Below, piece after piece: positions 1 through 9,312 of a DNA stretch of 26,763 nucleotides; position 1 is the first letter of the stretch, and the number at the start of each line of letters is the position of its first letter. This DNA comes from Pseudomonadota bacterium (GTDB lineage: Bacteria; Pseudomonadota; Alphaproteobacteria; Rhizobiales; Beijerinckiaceae). Made by a program: the position numbers and the translations under genes. Below the pieces are notes generated by a model, which saw nothing but the letters and a program-made list of their open reading frames with translations, was not told the DNA's origin and searched no databases. The stretch is from positions 1 through 26,763 of the forward strand of contig JAFAAP010000245.1 in the NCBI GenBank assembly GCA_023426505.1, in the 5' to 3' direction.

Positions 1-1147
1 CCATGGTGAAGACCATAAGCGCCACCGCATAGAGCGGCATCCGGCTCACGAGACCGCCATAGGCCGCGATCTCGCGGGCGTGCATCCGGTCGTAGATGAC
101 GCCGACGCACAGGAAGAGCGCCCCCGAGACCAGGCCGTGCGACACCATCTGGAACATGGCGCCCTGGATGCCCTGCTGGGTCAGGCTGAAGATGCCCATG
201 GTCACGAAGCCCATATGGGCCACGGACGAGTAGGCGATCAGCTTCTTGATGTCCTCCTGCATCAGGGCGACCAGCGAGGTGTAGATGATCGCGATCACCG
301 AGAGCGAGAACACGAACGGCGCGAAATAGACCGACGCATCGGGGAACATGGGCAGCGAGATACGGATGAAGCCGTAGCCGCCCATCTTCAGCAGGATGCC
401 CGCCAGGATCACGGAGCCGGCCGTCGGCGCCTCGACGTGAGCGTCTGGGAGCCAGGTATGGACCGGCCACATGGGCATCTTCACCGCGAACGAGGCGAAG
501 AACGCGAGCCACAGCCAAGTCTGCAGGTTCTCAGCGAACTTGAAGGTCAGCAGGGTCGGGATGTCCGTGGTGCCGGCGGCCCAATACATCGCCATGATGG
601 CGAGCAGCATGAGCACGGAGCCGAGCAGCGTGTAGAGGAAGAACTTGAAGCTGGCATAGATGCGCCGCTTGCCGCCCCAGATGCCGATGATGAGGAACAT
701 CGGAATGAGGCCTGCTTCGAAGAACAGGTAGAAGAGCACCAGGTCGAGCGCCGCGAAGACGCCGATCATGGTGGTTTCGAGGATCAGGAACGCGACGAAG
801 TATTCCTTGACCCGGTTCTCGATCGAGTCCCACGAGGCCAGGATGCAGAACGGCATCAGGAACGTGGTGAGCACGATGAACGGCATCGAGAAGCCGTCGA
901 CGCCGAGCTTGAACCGGATCGTCTCGGCGAGCCAGGCATGGCTCTCGACGAGCTGGAACGCCGGGTTGCCCGCGTCGAACCGCCCCCAGGCGACGAGCGA
1001 CAGGAGGAAGGTCACGATGGTGGTGGCGAGCGCCGCCCAGCGCGCGTTGGAGCGCGCCGCCTCGCTGTCGCCGCGGAGCGTGAGGATGAACGCCGCTCCG
1101 ACCAGCGGCAGGATCAGAAGTCCGGAGAGAATGCCGAACCCGAGCAT
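1..1147 (-). CDS. nuoM: NADH-quinone oxidoreductase subunit M (partial, 3' end outside window)
   Basis: NuoM is one of the three antiporter-like membrane subunits that pump protons in respiratory complex I. The 382 complete codons visible begin MLGFGILSGLL and include the family landmarks FYLFFEAGLIPMFL, KMPMWPVHTWLPDAHVEAPT (with the conserved Lys and the HTWLPDAH loop) and ILAGILLKMGGYG. The rest is strongly hydrophobic, as expected for a protein of about 14 membrane helices. The frame is open to the left edge, so the last part of the gene (a full NuoM is about 500 residues) lies outside. The start codon shares one base with the nuoL stop (TGATG), which indicates translational coupling. By the usual operon order nuoN would follow beyond the edge. 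No damage is visible. Confidence 0.97.
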   Translation of the reverse strand, partial: MLGFGILSGLLILPLVGAAFILTLRGDSEAARSNARWAALATTIVTFLLSLVAWGRFDAGNPAFQLVESHAWLAETIRFKLGVDGFSMPFIVLTTFLMPFCILASWDSIENRVKEYFVAFLILETTMIGVFAALDLVLFYLFFEAGLIPMFLIIGIWGGKRRIYASFKFFLYTLLGSVLMLLAIMAMYWAAGTTDIPTLLTFKFAENLQTWLWLAFFASFAVKMPMWPVHTWLPDAHVEAPTAGSVILAGILLKMGGYGFIRISLPMFPDASVYFAPFVFSLSVIAIIYTSLVALMQEDIKKLIAYSSVAHMGFVTMGIFSLTQQGIQGAMFQMVSHGLVSGALFLCVGVIYDRMHAREIAAYGGLVSRMPLYAVALMVFTM

Positions 1148-3204
1148 CAGTGGGCTCCCCTGAAGAGATAGAAGGTCACGAGAGCGGCGACGCCGATCAG
1201 CATGGCGAAGGCGTAGTGATAGAGGTAGCCGGTCTGAACCCGGACGACCCCGCGCGTGACGTCGAGGACGCGCGCGGAGATCCCGTCAGGCCCCAGTCCA
1301 TCGATGATCCGCTGGTCGCCAGTGCGCCAGAAGAAGCGGCCAATGGCCATGGCGGGACGGACGAAGATCGCGTCGTACAGCTCGTCGAAGTACCACTTGT
1401 TCAGGAGGAACCGGTACAGGATCGGGTGATCCGCCGCGAGCTTGGCCGGCTGCTTGGCGTCGATGATGTACATGTACACCGCGAGCAGGAAGCCGAGGAT
1501 CATCATCAGGGTCGGGAGCAGCGGCACCCAGCCCGGGAGATGATGCATCTCCTCGAGGATGTGATTGTCCGGACGGGTGAAGACCGCGCCCTTCCAGAAC
1601 TCCTGGTAGCCCTCGCCGATGAAGGCGCCGTGGAAGATGATGCCGGCGAGCAGGGCGCCGGCCGCCAGCACGATCAACGGCACCAGCATCACCAGCGGGC
1701 TCTCGTGCGGCGTATGGGCATGGCCGTGACCGTGATCATAGCTGTGGTCGTGCTGCGCGTGAGAGGCAGGCTCAACGTCCCGGCTGCGTGCGTCGTGCTC
1801 CACGCCTTCGTGATCGTGCGGCGCATGAGCGTCATGGCCGTGATGCCCGTGGTGGCTCCAGCGGGCGGAGCCCTCGAAGGTCATGAAGAACAGACGCCAG
1901 GAGTAGAAGGACGTCATGAACGCAGCGATGACCGTCGCCAGGAACGCGAAGGAACCCGCCGTGGAGTGGGACGCGTAAGCGGCCTCGATGACGGCGTCCT
2001 TGGAGTAGTAGCCGGCGGTGAACGGGAAGCCGGTCAGCGCCAGGGTTCCGATCGCCATCATGGCCGTCGTGAACGGGATGTAGCGGCGCAGCGCTCCCAT
2101 GTGGCGCATGTCCTGCTCGTGGTGCATCGCGTGGATGACCGAGCCGGCGCCCAGGAAGAGCAGCGCCTTGAAGAAGGCGTGCGTGAACAGGTGGAACACG
2201 CCCACGCTGTAGGCGCCGACGCCGAGAGCCACGAACATGTAGCCGAGCTGCGAACAGGTCGAGTACGCGATCACGCGCTTGATGTCGTTCTGAACCAGGC
2301 CGACCGTGGCGGCGAAGAACGCCGTAATGCCGCCGATCACCGTCACCACCGTCAGGGCAGCCGGGGCGTATTCGAAGACCGGAGACAGGCGGGCGACCAT
2401 GAAGACGCCGGCCGTCACCATGGTGGCGGCATGAATGAGGGCGGAGACCGGGGTCGGGCCCTCCATCGCGTCCGGCAGCCAGGTATGGAGCAGGAACTGG
2501 GCCGACTTGCCCATGGCGCCCATGAAGAGCAGTAGGGACGCGATGGTCAGCGCATGCCACTCGATTCCCAGGAAGTGGAACCGGTTGTTGGCGATCTCGG
2601 CCACCCGCGGGAAGATCTGGTCGAAGGTGACGCTGTTGAACAGCACGAACAGGGTGAAGATGCCGAGCAGGAAGCCGAAGTCACCGACGCGGTTAACGAT
2701 GAACGCCTTCATGGCGGCGGCGTTGGCAGAGTCCTTTTGGTACCAGAAGCCGATCAGCAGGTAGCTGGCGAGACCCACACCTTCCCAGCCGAAGAACATC
2801 TGGACGAGGTTGTCGGCGGTCACCAGCATGAGCATGGCGAAGGTGAAGAGCGACAGATAGGCGAAGAACCGCGGACGGTGCGGGTCCTCGTGCATGTAGC
2901 CGATCGAATAGAGGTGAACGAGGGCCGAGACCGTGTTCACGACGATCAACATCACGGCCGTAAGCGTGTCGATCCGGAACGCCCAGTCGACTACGAGGTC
3001 ACCCGAGACCATCCACTGCGCCACCTGAATGCGGGTCGCGCCGTCGCCGTAGGCGACGCTGAAGAACGCCACCCAGGAGAGCACGGCCGCCACCATGAGG
3101 AGGCCGGTCGTGATGAGCTCGCTCGGACGGGCGCCAAGAATGCGGCCGAACAGGCCTGCGATGAGGAAGCCGACGAGCGGCAGGAAGACGATTGCGTGAT
3201 ACAT
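1147..3204 (-). CDS. nuoL: NADH-quinone oxidoreductase subunit L
   Basis: NuoL is the distal proton-pumping, antiporter-like subunit of complex I, with a long lateral helix at its C terminus. The 685-residue product has the family core: FFGWEGVGLASYLLIGFWY around residues 138-155, KSAQFLLHTWLPDAMEGPTPVSALIHAATMV from about 233, and VQNDIKRVIAYSTCSQLGYM from about 304. Residues 451-500 form a loop with 17 histidines, inserted between a membrane segment ending near FMTFEG and the next hydrophobic block; this makes the protein longer than E. coli NuoL (about 613 residues). The C-terminal part (LNKWYFDELYDAIFVRP) is typical. It follows nuoK after an 87-bp gap holding a palindromic repeat and overlaps nuoM by one base. 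Confidence 0.98.
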   Translation of the reverse strand: MYHAIVFLPLVGFLIAGLFGRILGARPSELITTGLLMVAAVLSWVAFFSVAYGDGATRIQVAQWMVSGDLVVDWAFRIDTLTAVMLIVVNTVSALVHLYSIGYMHEDPHRPRFFAYLSLFTFAMLMLVTADNLVQMFFGWEGVGLASYLLIGFWYQKDSANAAAMKAFIVNRVGDFGFLLGIFTLFVLFNSVTFDQIFPRVAEIANNRFHFLGIEWHALTIASLLLFMGAMGKSAQFLLHTWLPDAMEGPTPVSALIHAATMVTAGVFMVARLSPVFEYAPAALTVVTVIGGITAFFAATVGLVQNDIKRVIAYSTCSQLGYMFVALGVGAYSVGVFHLFTHAFFKALLFLGAGSVIHAMHHEQDMRHMGALRRYIPFTTAMMAIGTLALTGFPFTAGYYSKDAVIEAAYASHSTAGSFAFLATVIAAFMTSFYSWRLFFMTFEGSARWSHHGHHGHDAHAPHDHEGVEHDARSRDVEPASHAQHDHSYDHGHGHAHTPHESPLVMLVPLIVLAAGALLAGIIFHGAFIGEGYQEFWKGAVFTRPDNHILEEMHHLPGWVPLLPTLMMILGFLLAVYMYIIDAKQPAKLAADHPILYRFLLNKWYFDELYDAIFVRPAMAIGRFFWRTGDQRIIDGLGPDGISARVLDVTRGVVRVQTGYLYHYAFAMLIGVAALVTFYLFRGAH
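1705..1854 (-). other. Histidine-rich loop within NuoL
   Basis: This stretch encodes NuoL residues 451-500, in which 17 of 50 residues are histidine, mostly as HH, HGH and HDH clusters with several acidic residues. It lies between two hydrophobic blocks, so it should be an extramembrane loop. Metal binding is an inference from composition only. Confidence 0.8.
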
Positions 3205-3244
3205 GGTCGATTACTTCGCCGGTCGGGTCAAGCTGCAGGCTGAC

Positions 3245-3290
3245 GCATGATCTTGATCAGAAAACGGGATTCCACTTTTCCGGATCATGC
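3245..3290. repeat. 46-bp palindromic intergenic repeat (rhizobial type)
   Basis: The element has exact 8-bp terminal inverted repeats, GCATGATC at 3245-3252 and GATCATGC at 3283-3290. The inner part contains an AGAAAACGGGATTCC-like arm and a CCACTTTTCCGGATC arm. It matches, from memory, the small dispersed palindromes common between genes of Rhizobium, Bradyrhizobium and Microvirga-like genomes. It ends one base from the nuoK stop codon and lies inside the nuo operon. I saw no second copy in the window. Confidence 0.75.
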
Positions 3291-3291
3291 C

Positions 3292-3600
3292 TTAGCCCCT
3301 CATCATGTTGACGTCTTCGACCGCGATGGAGCCGCGGTTGCGGAAGAAGACCACCAGAATGGCGAGGCCGATCGCCGCCTCCGCGGCCGCGACCGTGAGG
3401 ATCAGCAGCGCGAAGACCTGGCCGACGATGTCGTTCATATGGGTCGAGAACGCCACCATGTTGATGTTGACGGCGAGCAGGATGAGCTCGATCGACATCA
3501 GGATGACGATCACGTTCTTCCGGTTGATGAAGATCCCGAAGACGCCGAGCGTGAAGAGCACAGCGGCGACGGTGAGATAATGACCTAGACCGATGACCAT
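3292..3600 (-). CDS. nuoK: NADH-quinone oxidoreductase subunit K
   Basis: NuoK is a small membrane subunit of complex I (an Mrp/MnhC-like, three-helix protein) contributing to the proton path. The product is 102 residues, the usual length, with the conserved stretch NVIVILMSIELILLAVNINMVAF, whose glutamate in helix 2 is the key buried carboxylate, and VAAAEAAIGLAILVVFFRNRG near the end, which holds the second conserved glutamate. The ATG at the right end is preferred: it lies 11 bp after nuoJ and gives the standard family N terminus. The stop codon is followed after one base by the 46-bp palindrome. Confidence 0.97.
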   Translation of the reverse strand: MVIGLGHYLTVAAVLFTLGVFGIFINRKNVIVILMSIELILLAVNINMVAFSTHMNDIVGQVFALLILTVAAAEAAIGLAILVVFFRNRGSIAVEDVNMMRG

Positions 3601-3611
3601 CGCTGTCTCCC

Positions 3612-4226
3612 TTAGATGCCCTGGCGGAAGGGAACCTTCCGCACCTCGACCGCAGTCTCCTGCGTCCGGGCGTTCTGTCTCGTGATGTCCTGGCGACGGA
3701 CGCCAACGCGCTCACGCAGCGTCAGGACGATGGCTCCGATCATGGCGACCAGGAGGATCAGGCCGGCGGCCTGGAAGAAGTAGAAGTAGCGGGTATAGAG
3801 CACCTGGCCGAGCGCCTCGGTGTTGGTCATGACCTCCGGCGACGGGATCGGAACGGCCGGCGTCCGGACGAGACCCGGATCGACCACGTAGGCGCCGATC
3901 ACCAATACCAGCTCAAGCAGAAAGACGATGCCGATCAGGCCGCCGACGGGCAGGTACTGAAGGAAGCCCTGGCGCAGCTCGGCGAAATCGACGTCGAGCA
4001 TCATGACCACGAAGAGGAACAGCACCGCGACCGCGCCCACATAGACGATGACCAGGATCATCGCCAGGAACTCGGCGCCCATCATCAGGAAGAGGCCCGC
4101 GGCGTTGACGAAGGCCAGGATGAGGAAAAGCACCGACTGCACGGGATTGCGCGAGGCGATCACCATGAAGCCCGAGGCGACGGTGATCGTCGCGAAGAGA
4201 TAGAAGAAGGCAGCGGTAACCGTCAT
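3612..4226 (-). CDS. nuoJ: NADH-quinone oxidoreductase subunit J
   Basis: NuoJ is a membrane subunit of complex I with about five helices; its third helix is involved in coupling quinone reduction to proton pumping. The 204-residue product shows the family core SRNPVQSVLFLILAFVNAAGLFLMMGAEFLAMILVIVYVGAVAVLFLFVVMMLD, ending in the usual polar C-terminal tail. Length and order fit alphaproteobacterial NuoJ. The gap to the upstream nuoI is 141 bp, the longest in the operon, and contains several perfect hairpins, one of them (GCCGC/GCGGC at 4239-4253) only 12 bp before the start codon. No strong ribosome binding site is visible there. Confidence 0.97.
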   Translation of the reverse strand: MTVTAAFFYLFATITVASGFMVIASRNPVQSVLFLILAFVNAAGLFLMMGAEFLAMILVIVYVGAVAVLFLFVVMMLDVDFAELRQGFLQYLPVGGLIGIVFLLELVLVIGAYVVDPGLVRTPAVPIPSPEVMTNTEALGQVLYTRYFYFFQAAGLILLVAMIGAIVLTLRERVGVRRQDITRQNARTQETAVEVRKVPFRQGI

Positions 4227-4305
4227 GCTTCAGCTCAAGCCGCGTGAAGCGGCCCCTTCCGACGTAGCTCCGGGGAATCCGGCGGCCCGTCTATAGTTTC
4301 CGAAT

Positions 4306-4360
4306 CCGGACGGGACAACCCGTCCGGCCTGTTTGCCCCCTGCCCTGTTTGCAGGGCAGG
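4306..4360. repeat. Two tandem perfect hairpins between nuoI and nuoJ
   Basis: Two independent inverted repeats each have 9-bp perfect arms and a 4-base loop: CCGGACGGG (4306-4314) with CCCGTCCGG (4319-4327), and CCTGCCCTG (4339-4347) with CAGGGCAGG (4352-4360). A third, shorter one (GCCCT at 4364-4368 with AGGGC at 4376-4380) covers the nuoI stop codon. No run of T follows on either strand, so they do not look like intrinsic terminators. A role in mRNA stability or processing is an inference. Confidence 0.75.
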
Positions 4361-4367
4361 ATCGCCC

Positions 4368-4856
4368 TTACCGGTAGGGCGCCGTCTTGACGAGGTTGCG
4401 CGCGATCTCGCGCTCCCAGCGCTCGCCGTTCTCGAGCAGCTTGGCCTTGTCGTAGTAGAGCTCCTCGCGGGTCTCGACCGAGAACTCGAAGTTCGGACCT
4501 TCCACGATGGCGTCCACCGGGCAGGCCTCCTGGCACATGCCGCAATAGATGCACTTCACCATGTCGATGTCGTACCGGGTCGTGCGGCGGGTGCCGTCGT
4601 TCCGGCGTGGGCCGGCCTCGATGGTGATCGCCTGGGCCGGGCAGATCGCCTCGCAGAGCTTGCAGGCGATGCAGCGCTCTTCCCCGTTGGGGTAGCGACG
4701 CAGGGCGTGCTCGCCGCGGAAGCGGGGCCCGCGGTGGCTCATCTCGAAGGGATAATTGATCGTCGCCTTCGGCTTGAAGAAGTACTTCACGGTGAGGATG
4801 AACCCCGCCACGAACTCCTTCAGCAGAAGCGACTTGGCAACCTGATCGAGCTTCAT
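4368..4856 (-). CDS. nuoI: NADH-quinone oxidoreductase subunit I
   Basis: NuoI is the ferredoxin-like subunit that holds clusters N6a and N6b, passing electrons towards NuoB and quinone. The 162-residue protein carries two CxxCxxCxxxCP motifs, at C62/C65/C68/C72 and C102/C105/C108/C112, all intact. The ATG giving MKLDQVAKSLLL was chosen because it matches the family N terminus and lies 14 bp after nuoH. A longer in-frame opening reaches back inside nuoH but has no support. The gene is followed by the hairpin-rich 141-bp gap before nuoJ. Confidence 0.97.
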   Translation of the reverse strand: MKLDQVAKSLLLKEFVAGFILTVKYFFKPKATINYPFEMSHRGPRFRGEHALRRYPNGEERCIACKLCEAICPAQAITIEAGPRRNDGTRRTTRYDIDMVKCIYCGMCQEACPVDAIVEGPNFEFSVETREELYYDKAKLLENGERWEREIARNLVKTAPYR

Positions 4857-4870
4857 TTCGCCGATCTCCG

Positions 4871-5896
4871 TTAGCGCATGCCCGGCGCGGTGCCGGTGAT
4901 CATCAGGACGGCCGCCACGAGGATGACCATGGCCAGCGAGAGCGGCAGGAACACCTTCCAGCCGAGGCGCATGAGCTGGTCGTAGCGGTAGCGGGGCACC
5001 AGGGCCTTCACCATGGCGATGAGGAGGAACAGGAAGCTGGCCTTCAGAACGAACCAGATCACGCCCGGAATCCAGGTGAAGGGCGCGAACGGGATCGGGG
5101 ACAGCCAGCCGCCGAGGAACAGGATCGTGCCCAGGGCGCACATGGTCATGATGGCCACGTACTCACCCAGCATGAAGAGCAGGTACGGGGTCGAGGAATA
5201 CTCCACCATGTAGCCGGCCACGAGTTCCGATTCCGCCTCCGGCAGGTCGAAGGGCGGGCGGTTCGTCTCGGCCATGGCCGAGATGAAGAACACCACGAAC
5301 ATCGGGAAGAGCGGCAGCCAGTACCAGCCGAAGATGCCGAGCGCCGTGTTCTGGGCCTCCACGATAGCCGAGAGGTTCAGGGTGCCGGCGCACATGAGCA
5401 CGGTCACGATCACGAAGCCGATGGAGACCTCATAAGACACCATCTGGGCCGCCGAGCGAAGCGCACCCAGGAACGGGTACTTCGAGTTCGAGGCCCAACC
5501 TCCCATGATGACGCCGTAGACCCCAAGCGACGAGATCGCGAAGATGTACAGGATGCCCACGTTGATGTCGGCGATCGCCCAGCCCGCGTTGAGCGGTATC
5601 ACCGCCCAGGCGGCGAGCGAGAGCGTGCACATCAGCAGCGGCGCCAGCAGGAACATGCCCTTGTTGGCCGAGGACGGGATCACCGGCTCCTTGAGCACGA
5701 ACTTGAGCAGGTCCGCGAAGGATTGCAGCAGGCCCCAGGGGCCGACCACGTTCGGGCCGCGGCGCAGCTGCACCGCCGCCCAGACCTTGCGGTCCGCATA
5801 GAGCGCGTAGGCGATGAACACGAGCAGCGCCACGAGCATGAGCAGGCTCTTGCCCAGCATGATCGCGACCGCGAGGATGATGTCTCCGAATTCCAT
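4871..5896 (-). CDS. nuoH: NADH-quinone oxidoreductase subunit H
   Basis: NuoH is the membrane subunit that forms part of the quinone chamber and links the peripheral arm to the proton-pumping arm of complex I. The 341-residue, eight-helix-type protein has the signature ETNRPPFDLPEAESELVAGY at about residues 210-229, which includes the acidic cluster of the quinone cavity loop. It also has the N-terminal region DRKVWAAVQLRRGPNVVGPWGLLQ at about 35-58. Spacing is 12 bp to nuoG upstream and 14 bp to nuoI downstream. Nothing is unusual. Confidence 0.98.
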   Translation of the reverse strand: MEFGDIILAVAIMLGKSLLMLVALLVFIAYALYADRKVWAAVQLRRGPNVVGPWGLLQSFADLLKFVLKEPVIPSSANKGMFLLAPLLMCTLSLAAWAVIPLNAGWAIADINVGILYIFAISSLGVYGVIMGGWASNSKYPFLGALRSAAQMVSYEVSIGFVIVTVLMCAGTLNLSAIVEAQNTALGIFGWYWLPLFPMFVVFFISAMAETNRPPFDLPEAESELVAGYMVEYSSTPYLLFMLGEYVAIMTMCALGTILFLGGWLSPIPFAPFTWIPGVIWFVLKASFLFLLIAMVKALVPRYRYDQLMRLGWKVFLPLSLAMVILVAAVLMITGTAPGMR

Positions 5897-5908
5897 GATC
5901 CGATCCTC

Positions 5909-7987
5909 TTACTCGGCCGCCTCGAGCCGGAGTTCACGGGCGAGTGCGGAGCACTCGGCCATGACGCCGGACGCGCGTGCGATCGGGTTCGTGAGGTAGA
6001 AGTCCCTGATCGGGCTGACGAATGCGTCACGTCCCGGGCTGCCGCCGAGGCCCGCGAGCGCCTGGACGGCGGACGCCGTGTCGGCAGGCGTGATCGTCCC
6101 GATCGCGGCGAAATGCGGAAACTCCGCATAGAGCTTCGCCCGCAGAGCGTTGAGCGAGTCGAAGGGCAGGCGGTGACCCAGCACGTCCGACAGGGCGCGC
6201 AGGATCGCCCAGTCCTCGCGGGCTTCGCCCGGCGCGAAGGCCGCGCGGTTGGCTATCTGGACCCGTCCCTCCGTGTTGACGAAAGTGCCGGACTTCTCCG
6301 TGTAGGTGGCGCCCGGCAGGATCACGTCGGCGCGGTGTGCTCCGCGGTCGCCGTGGGTGCCCTGGTAGATCACGAAGGCGCCCGGAGCGACATCAATCTC
6401 ATCGGCACCGAGGTTGAATAGCAAGTCCACACCGCCCTGCGCCATCTGCTGCGCCGTCAGGCCGCCCTCGCCCGGCACGAAGCCGAGATCGAGCGCTCCG
6501 ACACGGGATGCGGCCGTATGCAGGACCGAGAAGCCGTTCCAGCCTTCCCTGACCGCGCCGATGCTCTGCGCCAGCTGAGCAGCGAGCGCCAGGATAGCGA
6601 GCCCGTCGGGACGGGCGAGCGCCCCCTGCCCCACGATGACCAGCGGCTTCTCGGCGCCCTTGAGCGCCTCGGCGAAGCTGTGACGGCCGGCGAGGATGTC
6701 CGCCAGCGTGTCGGGACCGGCGCCGAGGTAGTCGGCCGGATAGGTCAGATCCACGTTCTCGCCAATCATGGCGACCGGGAGCGCGATCTGCCGCCAGCGC
6801 TTACGGATGCGCACGTTGACGAGCGAGCCCTCGATACGTGGGTTGGACCCGACGATCAGGATCGCGTCGGCCTCTTCGATGCCGGCGATGGTGGAGTTGA
6901 ACAGGTACGAGCCGCGGCCGTGGGCCGGCGACAGCACGGTGCCGTCCTGGCGGGCGTCGATGTTCGTGACGCCCAGGCTCTGCATCAGGAGCTTGAGGGC
7001 GTACATCTCCTCGACGGCGGCGAGGTCGCCGACGATTGCGCCGATGCGCTTCGGATCCGTTCCCTTCACCCGGTTGGCGATGGCCGCGAAGGCCTCCTGC
7101 CAGGTGGCGGGACGCAGGCGGCCGTTCTCGCGGACGAACGGACGGTCGAGCCGCTGGAGCCGCAGGCCGTCCACGATCTGGCGAGCCTTGTCGGTGATCC
7201 ACTCCTCGTTCACGTCCTCGTTCACGCGCGGCAGAATGCGCATCACCTCGCGGCCGCGGGAGTCGACGCGGATCGAGGAGCCGACCGCGTCCATCACGTC
7301 GACCGAGTCGGTCTTGGTGAGCTCCCAGGGACGGTAGTGGAAGGCTTCCGGCTTGTGGGTGAGCGCGCCGACCGGGCAGAGATCCGCCACGTTCGCCTGC
7401 AGCTCGGAGCCGAGCGCCTTCTCGAGATAGCTCGTGATCTCCATGTCCTCGCCGCGCCAGAGGGCGCCCATGTCCTCCACGCCCGCCACCTCGGTGGTGA
7501 AGCGGACGCAGCGGGTGCAGTGGATGCACCGGTTCATGGACGTCTTGACCAGCGGACCGAGGTACTTGTCGGTCACCGCGCGCTTGTTCTCATGATAGCG
7601 ACTGGTGTCGACGCCGTAGGCCATGGCCTGGTCCTGCAGGTCGCACTGGCCGCCCTGGTCGCAGATCGGGCAATCGAGCGGGTGGTTGATGAGGAGGAAC
7701 TCCATCACCCCTTCGCGCGCCTTCTTGACCGTCGGCGATTTGGTCGAAACCTCCGGCGGCTCGCCGTTGGGACCGGGACGGCAATCGCGCACGCCCCAGG
7801 CGCAGGACGCCACCGGCTTCGGCGCACCCTTCACCTCGACGAGGCACATGCGGCAGTTGCCGGCGATCGAAAGCCGCTCGTGGAAGCAGAAGCGCGGAAT
7901 TTCCGCCCCGGCCGCCTCGGCGGCCTGGAGCAGGGTGTATTCCGGCGGAACGTCGACTTCGACGCCATCAACGATGATTTTGGCCAT
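5909..7987 (-). CDS. nuoG: NADH-quinone oxidoreductase subunit G
   Basis: NuoG is the large iron-sulfur subunit of the NADH dehydrogenase module, relaying electrons from NuoF/NuoE towards NuoI. In the 692-residue product the [2Fe-2S] ligands are C34, C45, C48 and C62. A His-plus-Cys cluster motif follows (H102, C106, C109, C115), then a [4Fe-4S] set at C154, C157, C160 and C204. No extra CxxCxxxC motif follows residue 220, so the N7 cluster found in E. coli and Thermus appears absent, as is usual in alphaproteobacteria and mitochondria. The C-terminal part is the molybdopterin-oxidoreductase-like fold without a cofactor. It starts 9 bp after nuoF. Confidence 0.97.
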   Translation of the reverse strand: MAKIIVDGVEVDVPPEYTLLQAAEAAGAEIPRFCFHERLSIAGNCRMCLVEVKGAPKPVASCAWGVRDCRPGPNGEPPEVSTKSPTVKKAREGVMEFLLINHPLDCPICDQGGQCDLQDQAMAYGVDTSRYHENKRAVTDKYLGPLVKTSMNRCIHCTRCVRFTTEVAGVEDMGALWRGEDMEITSYLEKALGSELQANVADLCPVGALTHKPEAFHYRPWELTKTDSVDVMDAVGSSIRVDSRGREVMRILPRVNEDVNEEWITDKARQIVDGLRLQRLDRPFVRENGRLRPATWQEAFAAIANRVKGTDPKRIGAIVGDLAAVEEMYALKLLMQSLGVTNIDARQDGTVLSPAHGRGSYLFNSTIAGIEEADAILIVGSNPRIEGSLVNVRIRKRWRQIALPVAMIGENVDLTYPADYLGAGPDTLADILAGRHSFAEALKGAEKPLVIVGQGALARPDGLAILALAAQLAQSIGAVREGWNGFSVLHTAASRVGALDLGFVPGEGGLTAQQMAQGGVDLLFNLGADEIDVAPGAFVIYQGTHGDRGAHRADVILPGATYTEKSGTFVNTEGRVQIANRAAFAPGEAREDWAILRALSDVLGHRLPFDSLNALRAKLYAEFPHFAAIGTITPADTASAVQALAGLGGSPGRDAFVSPIRDFYLTNPIARASGVMAECSALARELRLEAAE

Positions 7988-7996
7988 CTCTCAATC

Positions 7997-9298
<1,302 letters not shown>

Positions 9299-9312
9299 TC
9301 CCGATCACTCCA

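Noticed and set aside
4306..4360. Intrinsic terminators inside the nuo operon.
   Set aside because: The hairpins are strong but no T-tract follows on the coding strand, and the genes on either side belong to one complex.
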